Below are positions 40,952-51,281 of a stretch of 64,000 nt of DNA, in pieces; position 1 is the stretch's first letter, and each line of letters opens with the position of its first letter. The DNA is taken from assembly GCF_001598295.1 (NCBI RefSeq), contig NZ_BCYR01000017.1:20747-84746 (forward strand), given 5' to 3'. A program made the position numbers and the translations under genes. The notes under the pieces are model-generated. The model searched no databases. It saw only the letters and a program-made list of their open reading frames with translations, and was not told where the DNA came from. Source of the DNA: Klebsiella ornithinolytica NBRC 105727 = ATCC 31898. GTDB lineage: Bacteria > Pseudomonadota > Gammaproteobacteria > Enterobacterales > Enterobacteriaceae.

Positions 40952-41998
40952 TCACTGGACTCTGCGTCGCGATAATGCAACGCCTGCGCCGATGAGCGCG
41001 CCCACGATACCCCACATCACCATCAGAAATACGCGCCGCGGGCTATCGCGTTTTACCGGTTCTTCCGGCGTACGCAAATACCGGTAAGTCTGAAAACGTG
41101 GATCTAATGTCGGTCCGACGTTGAGCGTATTCAGCATGGCCCGGCTTTGGTCATAGTCGAGATCGTATTCCGGCCCCACCGCTTGCAAGTTTTCCAGCCG
41201 CGCCTGCAGCATTGGCCTGCCGAGCAAGAACAGCTCGGAATCCGGCAGCTGATCGGCCGGGATATCCGTTTCACTGCGGGAGATGTTGTGCTGCTGCGCC
41301 ACTTTCAACGCCTCTTCCACGCTGTGAGTACGACGGTTGAAAATTTCGCGCGCCACCTCTTCCTGGCGCTTCACCTGTGCTTTCATCTGCACAGTGCGGG
41401 CCGCCCAGGCACCTTTCAGCTCGTCATTCAGATGCCCTGCCGCACGCTGGCTGGCGAAGGCCACGTACTGGCGCAGCAGATTATTGGCATCCGCCGCGGT
41501 CTCGGCCGTCAGCTTCACGCTGTCGTTAACATTTTTTAGCGGGTCGCCGGGCATGAACTGAATATTGTTAATCAGATCGTCCAGCAGCGCAGCGTCCGCG
41601 CGGGCATTGCCCGACTGGCGCTGTTTGTAATAGTCGGTTTGCAACCAAAAATCGCGGCGGGTATCCCAGGATCCCTGCTGCATGATGAACTCTTTGTAGG
41701 CTTGATCCATCGCCGACGGCTGGTCGACCGGAACCAGATTGGCTTTAATATCCAGATTGCGTAAGAACTGCTGTTGAGAATAGTAACCGCCCAGCATATT
41801 CACGGTTGGCCGATCGGTTATCGCCGTTGCGCTCCACTCCTGGCGAGCAAAGAAGGCGTAAACCAGAACGATCAGCGCAAATAGCACGGCCATACCGGCT
41901 ATCCAGATTTTTCCTGCCCATAAGGCGCGAAACAGCCCGCGAATATCCAGCTCATTCTCAACGTTCACTGCTTGTGCTCCCGGTAATGGTTGAGTCAT
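40952..41998 (-). CDS. wzzE: ECA chain-length regulator WzzE
   Basis: Polysaccharide co-polymerase with transmembrane helices near residues 30-50 (IWIAGMAVLFALIVLVYAFF) and 320-340, a large periplasmic coiled domain between, and the proline-rich RTPEEPVKRDSPRR before the second helix. The start is ATG 41998 (MTQPLPGAQAVN, 348 residues); a GTG directly before it is possible. Confidence 0.94.
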   Translation of the reverse strand: MTQPLPGAQAVNVENELDIRGLFRALWAGKIWIAGMAVLFALIVLVYAFFARQEWSATAITDRPTVNMLGGYYSQQQFLRNLDIKANLVPVDQPSAMDQAYKEFIMQQGSWDTRRDFWLQTDYYKQRQSGNARADAALLDDLINNIQFMPGDPLKNVNDSVKLTAETAADANNLLRQYVAFASQRAAGHLNDELKGAWAARTVQMKAQVKRQEEVAREIFNRRTHSVEEALKVAQQHNISRSETDIPADQLPDSELFLLGRPMLQARLENLQAVGPEYDLDYDQSRAMLNTLNVGPTLDPRFQTYRYLRTPEEPVKRDSPRRVFLMVMWGIVGALIGAGVALSRRRVQ

Positions 41999-42011
41999 CA
42001 CGTCCCCAGTT

Positions 42012-43115
42012 CTACTTGGTTAATTTTGGATTATTGCCGCTATGTCGCCGTATTCTGCGTCTGATGCGCTTAACCAGTCGCGCCACTTTCCATGCGCGTT
42101 TAATGCAGTAGCCATAAAGGAAAAAGGCCAACAAAAAGAGAATTAACATCACCCATTCAGGAACGATACGGGTATATTCCGCCACCACGCCCACCAGCGC
42201 CAGCAGCGCGGCCGCCAGCGTGATCAGGACAAACGCCTGTCGGGAAGTAAACCCGGCACGCATGATCAAATGATGAATATGCTGGCGATCCGGAGAGAAC
42301 GGACTCATGCCTTTACGCAGGCGACGATACATAATCGCCACCATATCCATCAACGGAATCGCAATAATCCACAGGGCGGTCACCGGGCTAATGGGATGCG
42401 TTTTGCCCTGGGTCGTTTCCAGCAGAATCCAGATGATGGTGAAGCCAATCATGGTACTGCCGGCATCCCCCATAAAAACTTTATAACGACGGCCAAGCGC
42501 GCCGAGGTTAAGTAAAATATAGGGCAGAATGGCGGCTATCATCGCAAAACACCACATTGCCAGGCTGTATTGGCCGTCAAACCACAGAATAATGCCGGTT
42601 GCCGCAAAGGAGACCGATGACAGACCGCCGAGCAGGCCGTCGATACCATCGACCATATTAAAGGCGTTAATCGCGGCCCAGACGGCAAAAAGGGTGAGGA
42701 AGAAACCAAAGGGGCCGAGGACCAGCTCCCACGAACCAAAAATATAGCCCAGACTACTCAGGTGCAGATTTCCTGCCGTCATCATGACAACGGCAATGGC
42801 GGCCTGAATCACCGCGCGAATTTTTACACTGATATCAAACCGGTCATCCAGCGCACCGACCAGCACAAGGATGCCGGCACAGGCCAGATATAAGGATGAA
42901 TGGGGAATGTAATAATCAGCGATGGCAAAAGTAAAACAAATGCCAGCATAAACTGAGATGCCACCCACTAACGGAACCAAACCCTGGTGCCGTTTTCGAT
43001 AGTTAGGTTTATCCACTAACCCGACTTTTTTTGCTGCTTTTCGGGCAACAAATATAAAAAGGGTAGTGAATAAGAAAATACTGATTAATTCAGTAATAGC
43101 AGTGAGTAAATTCAC
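42012..43115 (-). CDS. wecA: Undecaprenyl-phosphate GlcNAc-1-phosphate transferase WecA
   Basis: Starts ECA (and often O-antigen) synthesis by moving GlcNAc-1-P onto undecaprenyl phosphate. About 11 transmembrane segments; catalytic aspartates in GALDDRFDIS, NAFNMVDGIDGL and MGDAGST; HIHHLIMRAG near the end. The start is GTG at 43115 (MNLLTAITELIS), giving 367 residues, as in E. coli; the frame is open 18 codons upstream without support. First gene of the cluster, downstream of rho. Confidence 0.95.
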   Translation of the reverse strand: MNLLTAITELISIFLFTTLFIFVARKAAKKVGLVDKPNYRKRHQGLVPLVGGISVYAGICFTFAIADYYIPHSSLYLACAGILVLVGALDDRFDISVKIRAVIQAAIAVVMMTAGNLHLSSLGYIFGSWELVLGPFGFFLTLFAVWAAINAFNMVDGIDGLLGGLSSVSFAATGIILWFDGQYSLAMWCFAMIAAILPYILLNLGALGRRYKVFMGDAGSTMIGFTIIWILLETTQGKTHPISPVTALWIIAIPLMDMVAIMYRRLRKGMSPFSPDRQHIHHLIMRAGFTSRQAFVLITLAAALLALVGVVAEYTRIVPEWVMLILFLLAFFLYGYCIKRAWKVARLVKRIRRRIRRHSGNNPKLTK

Positions 43116-43312
43116 AACACATGTGCTCTCAGCATGGTTAATCCGGGAAGTATAACGACGATGTCTCAACTCCTGAAGGGGTAAAGCAGAACATTACAAA
43201 TTTATTGTATAGATTTTAGTCTGTTAAAATCATCTCTGCCTGGAGTGGTGCGCTAATCATACGATAATCCCTGCTTCCTTTTCCCTTCCTGGATCATACA
43301 AACCCAAAAAAC

Positions 43313-43340
43313 AAAACGCCACGCGATTGCGTGGCGTTTT
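43313..43340 (-). terminator. Intrinsic terminator of rho
   Basis: AAAACGCCACGC and GCGTGGCGTTTT form a perfect 12-bp stem with loop GATT; on the minus strand the T-run continues as TTTTGTTTTTTGGG. Lies 16 nt past rho and separates it from the wec promoter region (43116-43312). Confidence 0.92.
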
Positions 43341-43356
43341 TGGGCTTTTTTTTAAC

Positions 43357-44616
43357 TTACGAGCGCTTCATCATATCGAAGAAGTCATCGTTCGTTTTGG
43401 TCATCGCCAGTTTGTTGATGAGGAACTCCATCGCGTCAATCTCACCCATCGGATGGATAATTTTACGCAGGATCCACATCTTCTGCAGCTCTTCCTGGGT
43501 GGTGAGCAGCTCTTCTTTACGGGTACCGGAACGGTTGTAGTCGATAGCCGGGAAGACGCGTTTTTCAGCGATTTTACGCGAGAGATGCAGCTCCATGTTA
43601 CCGGTGCCTTTAAACTCTTCGTAGATAACCTCATCCATTTTGGAGCCGGTATCAATCAGCGCGGTGGCGATGATTGTCAGGCTACCGCCCTCTTCCACGT
43701 TACGCGCTGCACCGAAGAAACGCTTCGGACGATGCAGGGCGTTGGCATCCACACCACCGGTCAATACTTTACCGGAAGCCGGAACAACGGTGTTGTAGGC
43801 ACGTGCCAGACGAGTAATGGAGTCGAGCAGAATGATAACGTCTTTCTTGTGCTCAACCAGACGTTTCGCCTTCTCGATAACCATCTCGGCAACCTGAACG
43901 TGGCGAGAAGCCGGTTCGTCAAAGGTAGAAGCAACCACTTCACCTTTAACCAGACGCTGCATCTCGGTCACTTCTTCCGGACGTTCGTCGATCAGCAGCA
44001 CCATCAGCACGCAGTCAGGATGGTTGTACGCGATGCTCTGCGCGATATTCTGCAGCAGCATGGTTTTACCGGCTTTCGGCGGTGCAACAATCAGACCACG
44101 CTGACCGCGACCAATTGGCGAAGCCAGATCCAGCACACGTGCGGTTAAGTCTTCGGTTGAACCGTTACCACGTTCCATGCGCAGACGTGAGTTCGCATGC
44201 AGCGGCGTCAAGTTCTCGAACAGGATCTTATTACGCGCGTTTTCCGGCTTGTCGTAGTTAACTTCGTTAACTTTCAACAGCGCAAAGTAACGCTCACCCT
44301 CTTTAGGAGGACGAATCTTACCGGAAATGGTGTCACCAGTGCGGAGGTTGAAACGGCGGATTTGGCTTGGGGATACGTAGATGTCATCGGGACCGGCGAG
44401 GTAGGAGCTGTCTGCGGAGCGGAGGAAACCAAATCCATCCTGCAGTATCTCCAGTACGCCATCGCCAAAGATATCTTCGCCACTCTTCGAATGCTGCTTG
44501 AGGATGGCAAAAATAATATCCTGCTTACGCATACGGGCCAGGTTTTCCAGCCCCATATTTTCGCCGAGAGTAATCAGCTCAGAAACCGGCGTATTCTTTA
44601 ATTCGGTAAGATTCAT
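43357..44616 (-). CDS. rho: Transcription termination factor Rho
   Basis: Hexameric RNA-dependent ATPase that ends transcription. N-terminal helical domain ([20 protein letters not shown]), cold-shock-like RNA-binding fold with GFGFLR (about residue 60), Walker [12 protein letters not shown] (about 180), Walker [17 protein letters not shown], and Q/R loops. 419 residues from ATG 44616, identical in length to E. coli. Preceded by the leader peptide gene rhoL. Confidence 0.98.
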   Translation of the reverse strand: MNLTELKNTPVSELITLGENMGLENLARMRKQDIIFAILKQHSKSGEDIFGDGVLEILQDGFGFLRSADSSYLAGPDDIYVSPSQIRRFNLRTGDTISGKIRPPKEGERYFALLKVNEVNYDKPENARNKILFENLTPLHANSRLRMERGNGSTEDLTARVLDLASPIGRGQRGLIVAPPKAGKTMLLQNIAQSIAYNHPDCVLMVLLIDERPEEVTEMQRLVKGEVVASTFDEPASRHVQVAEMVIEKAKRLVEHKKDVIILLDSITRLARAYNTVVPASGKVLTGGVDANALHRPKRFFGAARNVEEGGSLTIIATALIDTGSKMDEVIYEEFKGTGNMELHLSRKIAEKRVFPAIDYNRSGTRKEELLTTQEELQKMWILRKIIHPMGEIDAMEFLINKLAMTKTNDDFFDMMKRS

Positions 44617-44703
44617 AATGGTGTGGGTTCTTAAACTCGGGGTAGAACTCGAACTTAATGTTGTGAATGGTATGGCAGGAACATCCATGCCTGTTAACGG
44701 CCT

Positions 44704-44805
44704 TCATCTCGTGCCTGTACGTTGCCTGGTCACAGGAAAGAACGCAGAGCTGGAACGACAAAACGGAATGAGTGAAAAGCCCGGAATTTGTAGCCTCTCG
44801 CGCAT
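44704..44805 (-). CDS. rhoL: Rho operon leader peptide RhoL
   Basis: A 33-codon frame from ATG 44805 to TGA 44704, 87 nt before rho. The C-terminal part RSSSAFFPVTRQRTGTR aligns with the tail of E. coli RhoL (FSSAYSPVTRQRKDMSR, from memory), and both peptides have 33 residues. The N-terminal half has diverged. The rho leader is where Rho terminates its own transcript, so translation of this ORF could influence autoregulation. Confidence 0.78.
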   Translation of the reverse strand: MRERLQIPGFSLIPFCRSSSAFFPVTRQRTGTR

Positions 44806-44892
44806 TTTCTGCGGGACGCTTCGGGTAAAACAAGATTCAAACAATAAGGTATGTTTAAAACGAAGTCTGAAGTTAACTTAGCACGACTCTGG

Positions 44893-44936
44893 CCGGGCGT
44901 CCAGAGTTCCGCTAAAAATAGGAACCCGGACGCCGG
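44893..44936. other. Inverted repeat after trxA
   Basis: CCGGGCGTCCAGAGTTCC at 44893-44910 can pair, with two bulges, with GGAACCCGGACGCCGG at 44921-44936. It lies 14 nt beyond the trxA stop. TTTTTA sits in the loop on the minus strand, but no T-run follows the stem, so it is at best a non-canonical terminator or mRNA end. Confidence 0.45.
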
Positions 44937-44949
44937 AATGGCAAACTGC

Positions 44950-45279
44950 TTACGCCAGGTTGGCGTCGAGGAAATCTTTCAGCTGGCCTTTAGACAGTGC
45001 GCCAACCTTAGTTGCCGCCACTTCGCCGTTCTTAAACAGCAGCAGAGTCGGGATGCCGCGAATGCCGTATTTCGGCGCAGTACCCGGGTTCTGATCGATG
45101 TTCAGTTTAGCTACGGTCAGTTTGCCCTGATACTCTTCAGCGATCTCATCCAGAATCGGGGCGATCATTTTGCACGGACCGCACCACTCTGCCCAGAAAT
45201 CGACGAGGGTTAGCCCGTCAGCCTTGAGTACGTCCGTGTCAAAACTGTCGTCAGTCAGGTGAATAATTTTATCGCTCAT
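44950..45279 (-). CDS. trxA: Thioredoxin 1
   Basis: Cytosolic dithiol reductant. Active site WCGPCK at residues 32-37, cis-proline in GIPTLLLF. The start [13 protein letters not shown] at 45279 follows GGAG and gives 109 residues, as in E. coli; four further codons upstream are open. Confidence 0.98.
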   Translation of the reverse strand: MSDKIIHLTDDSFDTDVLKADGLTLVDFWAEWCGPCKMIAPILDEIAEEYQGKLTVAKLNIDQNPGTAPKYGIRGIPTLLLFKNGEVAATKVGALSKGQLKDFLDANLA

Positions 45280-45621
45280 ATTTAACTCCACAGGAATAAG
45301 CCTGGTGTGTTGGTGTCGCAGACATCAACGACGTGCCGATGCTACGTTATACACGTTATTTTTCAGGATGCCTCTATTACTGGCCACTGCGCGATCCGAT
45401 CCCTCATGGATGTCGTCTTGCAGGAGCCAAAGCAAACCGCCTTCAAACCGTTCCCGGTAGATTAATTCTCCTCGACTCGCTGAGTAGTCTAAGCTTTCGA
45501 GGATTCATCAGGTTGCCGTAGATGCACCTTAAGTCATTTCGCGTATAGCCAACGAAAGGTTGACGTTATTTCAACGGATACGCTTTCTTAATGCAATAGT
45601 TAGCTGATATTCTACCACACT
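45280..45621. other. Divergent trxA/rhlB intergenic region, 342 bp
   Basis: Contains the trxA leader and both promoters. I see no recognisable small RNA, no strong hairpin and no ORF with family support; a 62-codon frame at 45333-45521 looks random. TGTATAACG at 45340-45348 (minus strand) could be a trxA -10 element, but I cannot assign a matching -35 box. rhlB has no evident SD. Confidence 0.4.
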
Positions 45622-46887
45622 ATGAGCAAAACACATTTAACAGAACAGAAGTTTTCCGACTTCGCCCTGCACCCGGCAGTGATTGAAGCCCTTGAAAAGA
45701 AAGGGTTTCATAATTGTACGCCCATTCAGGCACTCGCTCTTCCGCTAACGCTGGAAGGTCGTGATGTCGCCGGGCAGGCGCAAACCGGTACCGGAAAAAC
45801 GATGGCGTTCCTGACGTCAACGTTTCATTACCTTCTCTCTCACCCGGCCAGCGCTGACCGCCAGGTAAACCAACCGCGTGCGCTGATCATGGCTCCTACC
45901 CGTGAGCTGGCGGTACAAATTCACGCTGACGCAGAACCGCTGGCTGCGGCCACTGGCCTGAAGCTGGGTCTGGCGTACGGCGGCGATGGCTACGATAAGC
46001 AGCTGAAAGTGCTGGAAAGCGGCGTCGATATTCTGATCGGGACCACCGGTCGTCTTATTGATTACGCTAAACAGAATCACATTAACCTTGGTGCGATTCA
46101 GGTCGTCGTACTGGATGAAGCCGATCGCATGTACGATCTCGGCTTTATTAAAGATATCCGCTGGCTGTTCCGTCGCATGCCGCCGACCAATCAGCGTCTG
46201 AACATGCTGTTCTCCGCAACCCTTTCTTACCGTGTCCGCGAACTGGCGTTTGAACAAATGAACAACGCCGAATATGTTGAAGTCGAGCCGGAACAGAAAA
46301 CGGGTCACCGGATTAAAGAAGAGCTGTTCTATCCTTCCAACGAAGAAAAAATGCGCCTGCTGCAGACGCTTCTGGAAGAAGAGTGGCCGGATCGCGCTAT
46401 TATTTTCGCGAACACTAAACATCGTTGCGAAGATATCTGGGGCCACCTGGCAGCAGACGGTCATCGCGTCGGCTTGTTAACCGGCGACGTCGCACAGAAA
46501 AAACGTCTGCGGATTCTTGAAGAGTTCACCCGTGGCGATATCGACATTCTGGTGGCGACCGACGTTGCTGCACGTGGTCTGCATATCCCGGCCGTAACGC
46601 ACGTCTTTAACTATGACCTGCCGGACGACTGTGAAGATTACGTCCACCGTATCGGCCGTACCGGTCGTGCGGGCGCCAGCGGTCACTCCATCAGCCTGGC
46701 CTGCGAAGAGTACGCGCTGAATCTTCCGGCGATTGAGACCTACACCGGTCACTCTATTCCGGTCAGCAAATACAACCCAGATGCACTTATGACAGATTTG
46801 CCTAAGCCGCTGCGCCTGACGCGCCCGCGTACTGGCAATGGCCCGCGTCGCAGCGGTCCGCCTCGTAACCGTCGTCGTTCAGGTTAA
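45622..46887 (+). CDS. rhlB: DEAD-box RNA helicase RhlB (degradosome)
   Basis: ATP-dependent RNA helicase of the RNase E degradosome. Q motif [13 protein letters not shown], Walker [13 protein letters not shown] box [13 protein letters not shown] motif, and [10 protein letters not shown]. The arginine-rich C terminus ([20 protein letters not shown]) binds RNA and RNase E. 421 residues, as in E. coli. Divergent from trxA, 8 nt before gppA. Confidence 0.98.
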   Translation: MSKTHLTEQKFSDFALHPAVIEALEKKGFHNCTPIQALALPLTLEGRDVAGQAQTGTGKTMAFLTSTFHYLLSHPASADRQVNQPRALIMAPTRELAVQIHADAEPLAAATGLKLGLAYGGDGYDKQLKVLESGVDILIGTTGRLIDYAKQNHINLGAIQVVVLDEADRMYDLGFIKDIRWLFRRMPPTNQRLNMLFSATLSYRVRELAFEQMNNAEYVEVEPEQKTGHRIKEELFYPSNEEKMRLLQTLLEEEWPDRAIIFANTKHRCEDIWGHLAADGHRVGLLTGDVAQKKRLRILEEFTRGDIDILVATDVAARGLHIPAVTHVFNYDLPDDCEDYVHRIGRTGRAGASGHSISLACEEYALNLPAIETYTGHSIPVSKYNPDALMTDLPKPLRLTRPRTGNGPRRSGPPRNRRRSG

Positions 46888-46895
46888 ATACATTT

Positions 46896-48380
46896 ATGCT
46901 CAGTTCCACCTCGCTTTATGCAGCTATCGATCTTGGTTCTAATAGCTTTCATATGTTGGTTGTACGCGAGGTGGCCGGGAGCATCCAGACGCTCAGCCGC
47001 ATCAAGCGCAAAGTGCGTCTGGCCGCTGGCCTGAACAGCGATAACACGCTCTCCGCGGAAGCGATGGAGCGTGGATGGCAGTGTTTGCGTCTGTTTGCCG
47101 AACGCCTGCAGGATATCCCCCCCATTCAGATTCGCGTTGTGGCCACCGCCACGCTGCGCCTGGCCGTCAATGCCGACGAGTTTTTAGCCAAGGCCCGGGA
47201 AATTCTCGGCTGTCCGGTGCAGGTAATCAGCGGTGAAGAAGAAGCCCGTCTGATTTATCAAGGCGTTGCCCATACGACCGGCGGCGAAGACCGGCGCCTG
47301 GTTGTCGATATTGGCGGTGCCAGTACCGAACTGGTGACTGGTACGGGGGCACAGACCACCTCTCTTTTTAGCCTGTCGATGGGGTGCGTCACCTGGCTGG
47401 AACGCTACTTCGCCGATCGCAACCTGACAAAAGAAAACTTCGATCTCGCAGAAAATGCGGCTCGGGAAGTTCTGCGTCCGATTACTGACATCCTGAATTA
47501 CCACGGCTGGAAAGTTTGCGTCGGCGCATCCGGTACCGTTCAGGCTCTGCAGGAAATCATGATGGCGCAGGGAATGGACGAGCGTATCACCCTGGCTAAA
47601 TTGCAGCAGCTCAAGCAGCGTGCGATCCAGTGCGGGCGCCTGGAAGAGCTTGAAATCGAAGGTTTAACCTTAGAACGAGCGCTGGTTTTCCCCAGCGGGC
47701 TGGCCATACTTATCGCCATCTTCAGCGAACTGAATATTCAGTGTATGACCCTCGCGGGCGGTGCGCTCCGTGAAGGCCTGGTTTACGGCATGCTGCATCT
47801 GTCCGTCGATCAGGATATCCGTAGCCGTACGCTGCGCAATATTCAACGCCGCTTCATGATCGACACCGAGCAGGCCCAGCGTGTAACCCAACTCGCCGCG
47901 CATCTGGTGAATCAGCTGGACGATGCCTGGGAGCTGGAATCGCTCAGCCGCGAGCTGCTCGCCAGCGCCTGCGAGCTGCATGAAATTGGCCTGAGCGTCG
48001 ATTTTAAACGCGCCCCGCAGCACGCCGCCTATCTGGTGAGCAACCTCGATCTCCCCGGTTTCACGCCGGCGCAGAAAAAACTGCTCGCCACGCTGCTGCT
48101 CAACCAGACCAATACCATCGACCTCTCCTCGCTCCATCAGCAAAATGCGGTGAAACCGCGGGTTGCTGAGCACCTGTGTCGGCTGCTGCGTCTGGCGATC
48201 CTGTTTGCCAGCCGCCGTCGCGACGATCTGCTGCCGGCCATTTCACTCGCCGTCGACGGCGAGAAACTGGTGCTGACGCTGCCGGAGGGGTGGCTGGAAA
48301 GTCATCCGCTGGGTCGGGAGATGGTGGAGCAGGAGTGCCAGTGGCAAAGCTATGTCCACTGGGCTCTCGAAGTGGCTTAA
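46896..48380 (+). CDS. gppA: Guanosine pentaphosphate phosphohydrolase GppA
   Basis: Converts pppGpp to ppGpp in the stringent response. Ppx/GppA family: [18 protein letters not shown] at the N terminus, [12 protein letters not shown] (about residue 115), [14 protein letters not shown] (about 140), C-terminal HD-like region. 494 residues. It begins [10 protein letters not shown] and lies 8 nt after rhlB, so probably cotranscribed. Confidence 0.97.
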   Translation: MLSSTSLYAAIDLGSNSFHMLVVREVAGSIQTLSRIKRKVRLAAGLNSDNTLSAEAMERGWQCLRLFAERLQDIPPIQIRVVATATLRLAVNADEFLAKAREILGCPVQVISGEEEARLIYQGVAHTTGGEDRRLVVDIGGASTELVTGTGAQTTSLFSLSMGCVTWLERYFADRNLTKENFDLAENAAREVLRPITDILNYHGWKVCVGASGTVQALQEIMMAQGMDERITLAKLQQLKQRAIQCGRLEELEIEGLTLERALVFPSGLAILIAIFSELNIQCMTLAGGALREGLVYGMLHLSVDQDIRSRTLRNIQRRFMIDTEQAQRVTQLAAHLVNQLDDAWELESLSRELLASACELHEIGLSVDFKRAPQHAAYLVSNLDLPGFTPAQKKLLATLLLNQTNTIDLSSLHQQNAVKPRVAEHLCRLLRLAILFASRRRDDLLPAISLAVDGEKLVLTLPEGWLESHPLGREMVEQECQWQSYVHWALEVA

Positions 48381-48393
48381 TTTCGCCTGATAA

Positions 48394-48437
48394 GCAGCGG
48401 GCTCAGTAAAATCTCCCGCTGCGTGCCACCGGGAGAT
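48394..48437. terminator. Overlapping alternative hairpins between gppA and rep
   Basis: GCAGCGGG (48394-48401) can pair with CCCGCTGC (48415-48422). Alternatively ATCTCCCG (48411-48418) can pair with CGGGAGAT (48430-48437). The two stems share bases, so only one can form at a time. They lie between convergent genes and may end both transcripts; neither has a long T-run. Confidence 0.5.
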
Positions 48438-48448
48438 ACGCGGTCGTA

Positions 48449-50470
48449 CTACTTCCCTTTCGCTTTTGCCAGCATCGCGCGAATATTGGCGACGTTGGCC
48501 TGCCCTTTATGCATCCGCTCCTCCGGCGAGATAACCTTGCGCTCCTGCTCCCAGATCAGGTCATCCTGCGGTAGCTCCAGCAGAAAACGGCTGGGCTCAG
48601 GGCGCACCAGCTCTCCGTACTGACGACGCTCTTTACACAGCGTGAAGGTCAGTTCTTTTTGCGCGCGGGTAATCCCGACATACGCCAGGCGGCGCTCTTC
48701 ATCCACGTTGTCTTCATCGATGCTACTCTGATGCGGCAGCAGCCCCTCTTCCATACCCACCAGATAGACGTAGGGAAACTCCAGCCCCTTTGAGGCGTGC
48801 AGGGTCATCAACTGCACCTGATCCGACTCTTCATCGGACTCGCCGCGCTCCATCATATCGCGCAGAGTAAAACGGGTGACCACCTGGGTCAGGGTCATTG
48901 GCTCGTCTATGTCGCTGCCCTCGAGCATCTCCATCATCCAGCTGAACAGCTGATTGACGTTTTTCATCCGCATTTCTGCGGCCTTCGGGCTCGGAGAGGT
49001 CTCATACAGCCAGGATTCATAATCCACCCCGCGAATCAGATCGCGCACCGCGGCGACCGGTTCGCGCTCCGCCAGGCGCTGGATGTCAGCCAGCCACTGC
49101 GTAAACCCGGTGAGCGCATCATAGCCGCGACCGGTTAGCGTCTGGTTGAGGCCCATATCAAAACTGGCGGTAAACAAGCTTTTGTTACGGGTCATCGCCC
49201 ACTCGCCCAGCTTTTGCAAGGTGGCCGGGCCGATTTCGCGCTTTGGCGTATTAACGATACGCAGGAAAGCGCTGTCATCATCCGGGTTGGTCAGCACGCG
49301 CAGATAGGCCAACAGGTCTTTAATCTCGGGCCGTGAAAAGAACGACGTACCGCCCGAAATTTTGTACGGGATGCGGTTTTGCATCAGCATCTTTTCAAAG
49401 ACCCGCGACTGATGGTTGCCGCGGTAGAGAATGGCGTAATCTTTATATTGCGTCTTATTGATAAAGTGGTGGGCGATCAGTTCCCCGGTCACCCGCTCCG
49501 CTTCATGTTCTTCATGGTTCGCTGAAAGCACTTTAAGCTCTGCGCCATATCCCAGCTCGGAAAACAGGCGTTTTTCGAAGACGTGCGGGTTGTTGGCAAT
49601 CAGGATGTTAGCGGCTTTTAGTATGCGCCCGGAAGAACGGTAGTTCTGTTCCAGCTTAATCACCTGCAGCGCCGGGAAATCCTGGCTCAGCAGGACCAGG
49701 TTCTGCGGCCGTGCTCCGCGCCAGGAGTAGATCGACTGGTCATCATCGCCGACGACGGTAAAGCGCGCACGCTGCCCCACCAGCAGCTTCACCATCTCAT
49801 ACTGACTGGTGTTGGTATCCTGATATTCATCCACCAGCAGATAGCGAATCTTGTTCTGCCAGCGTTCACGCACCTCTTCATTGCGCTGTAACAGCAGGGT
49901 CGGCAACAGGATCAGATCGTCAAAATCCAGCACATTGCAGGCCTTCATATGGGCATCATAGAGCCCGTAGCAGTGGGCAAAGATCCGATCCCGTTCACCC
50001 TTTGCGCCTGCCGCGGCCTGTGCCGGGGTTTGCAGATCGTTTTTCCAGTTGGAGATCGTCGAGATCAGCTGCTGTAACACGACTTTATCGTCGTCGATGA
50101 GCCCTTCGGTCAGCTCTTTAAGCAGCGCAACCTGGTCGGTATCATCGAACAGAGAAAAGTTAGATTTCATCCCCAGCGCAGCATATTCGCGCTTAATAAT
50201 ATCCAGCCCCAGGGTATGGAAGGTGGAAATCATCAGGCCCCGCGCTTCTTTGCGCCCCAGCGTTTGCCCGACACGTTCTTTCATTTCACGTGCCGCTTTG
50301 TTGGTAAAGGTTACCGCCGCAATATGGCGCGCCTGATAGCCGCATCCGCGGATCAGGTGAGCGATTTTATTGGTGATAACGCGGGTCTTACCGGAACCGG
50401 CGCCCGCCAGCACCAGGCACGGTCCGGTAACAAATTCGACGGCTTGTTGTTGGCCAGGGTTTAAACGCAT
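48449..50470 (-). CDS. rep: Replicative accessory helicase Rep
   Basis: SF1A 3'-5' helicase that clears proteins ahead of replication forks; paralogue of UvrD at 14.4-16.5 kb. Walker [61 protein letters not shown]. The start is [13 protein letters not shown] at 50470 (673 residues, as in E. coli); five codons upstream are also open. Confidence 0.97.
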   Translation of the reverse strand: MRLNPGQQQAVEFVTGPCLVLAGAGSGKTRVITNKIAHLIRGCGYQARHIAAVTFTNKAAREMKERVGQTLGRKEARGLMISTFHTLGLDIIKREYAALGMKSNFSLFDDTDQVALLKELTEGLIDDDKVVLQQLISTISNWKNDLQTPAQAAAGAKGERDRIFAHCYGLYDAHMKACNVLDFDDLILLPTLLLQRNEEVRERWQNKIRYLLVDEYQDTNTSQYEMVKLLVGQRARFTVVGDDDQSIYSWRGARPQNLVLLSQDFPALQVIKLEQNYRSSGRILKAANILIANNPHVFEKRLFSELGYGAELKVLSANHEEHEAERVTGELIAHHFINKTQYKDYAILYRGNHQSRVFEKMLMQNRIPYKISGGTSFFSRPEIKDLLAYLRVLTNPDDDSAFLRIVNTPKREIGPATLQKLGEWAMTRNKSLFTASFDMGLNQTLTGRGYDALTGFTQWLADIQRLAEREPVAAVRDLIRGVDYESWLYETSPSPKAAEMRMKNVNQLFSWMMEMLEGSDIDEPMTLTQVVTRFTLRDMMERGESDEESDQVQLMTLHASKGLEFPYVYLVGMEEGLLPHQSSIDEDNVDEERRLAYVGITRAQKELTFTLCKERRQYGELVRPEPSRFLLELPQDDLIWEQERKVISPEERMHKGQANVANIRAMLAKAKGK

Positions 50471-50582
50471 GGGAGTCTTGCTCAATCTTCGAACGGGGTG
50501 GGGATTGTAGCAGAAAGCCGGGTGGAGATTTACCGGCTAATGGTAAAGTGTTGGCAACACCGATAATCCAGAGAACAAAACA

Positions 50583-50864
50583 ATGGCAAAGTCCGCAGCA
50601 GCCCTGCATATCCTGGTAAAAGAAGAGAAACTGGCCCTGGAGATCCTCGCTAAACTGGCGCGAGGCGTCAGCTTCGATCACCTGGCAAAACGCTATTCGA
50701 AATGCCCGTCCGGACGCAACGGCGGCGATCTCGGTGAGTTTACGCAGGGGGCGATGGTCGGGCCGTTTGATAAAGCCGTCTTCACCTGCCCGCTGCTAAA
50801 GCCCTACGGACCGGTAAAAACGAAGTTCGGCTACCACATCATTAAGGTGCTCTACCGCCGCTAG
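50583..50864 (+). CDS. Second parvulin, divergent PpiC paralogue
   Basis: 93-residue single-domain peptidyl-prolyl isomerase, cytosolic (no signal peptide). By hand count 61 of 93 residues match the downstream copy, including the parvulin active-site positions His9, Cys41, Met58, Phe62 and His85. Differences cluster in residues 20-40 and in the 47-80 loop region. It is less like E. coli PpiC than the second copy is. It lies between rep (divergent) and the canonical ppiC, 50 nt upstream of the latter. Confidence 0.93.
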   Translation: MAKSAAALHILVKEEKLALEILAKLARGVSFDHLAKRYSKCPSGRNGGDLGEFTQGAMVGPFDKAVFTCPLLKPYGPVKTKFGYHIIKVLYRR

Positions 50865-50887
50865 CGCATGCTAATATTGCCCTCTGA

Positions 50888-51196
<309 letters not shown>

Positions 51197-51199
51197 AAA

Positions 51200-51274
51200 G
51201 CCGGGTGGCGGCTACGCCTTACCCGGCCTACATCTTGCGGTTGTGTAGGTCGGGTAAGCGGAGCGCCACCCGAC
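51200..51274. repeat. BIME (pair of REP sequences) between ppiC and ilvC
   Basis: GCCGGGTGGCGGCTACGCC begins a REP at 51200-51231, and an inverted partner GTAGGTCGGGTAAGCGGAGC begins at 51245 and ends at 51274. Such pairs bind gyrase/IHF or stabilise mRNA ends; here they separate convergent genes. Confidence 0.88.
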
Positions 51275-51281
51275 TATCGGG

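Noticed and set aside
44579..44833. An 84-codon frame on the minus strand across the rho leader
   Set aside because: It covers the rho start in another frame; the 33-codon rhoL frame in the same stretch has a homologue and explains the region better.
51200..51274. REP pair considered as an attachment or integration site
   Set aside because: Sequence and layout are those of an ordinary BIME between convergent genes; no integrase or direct repeats nearby.
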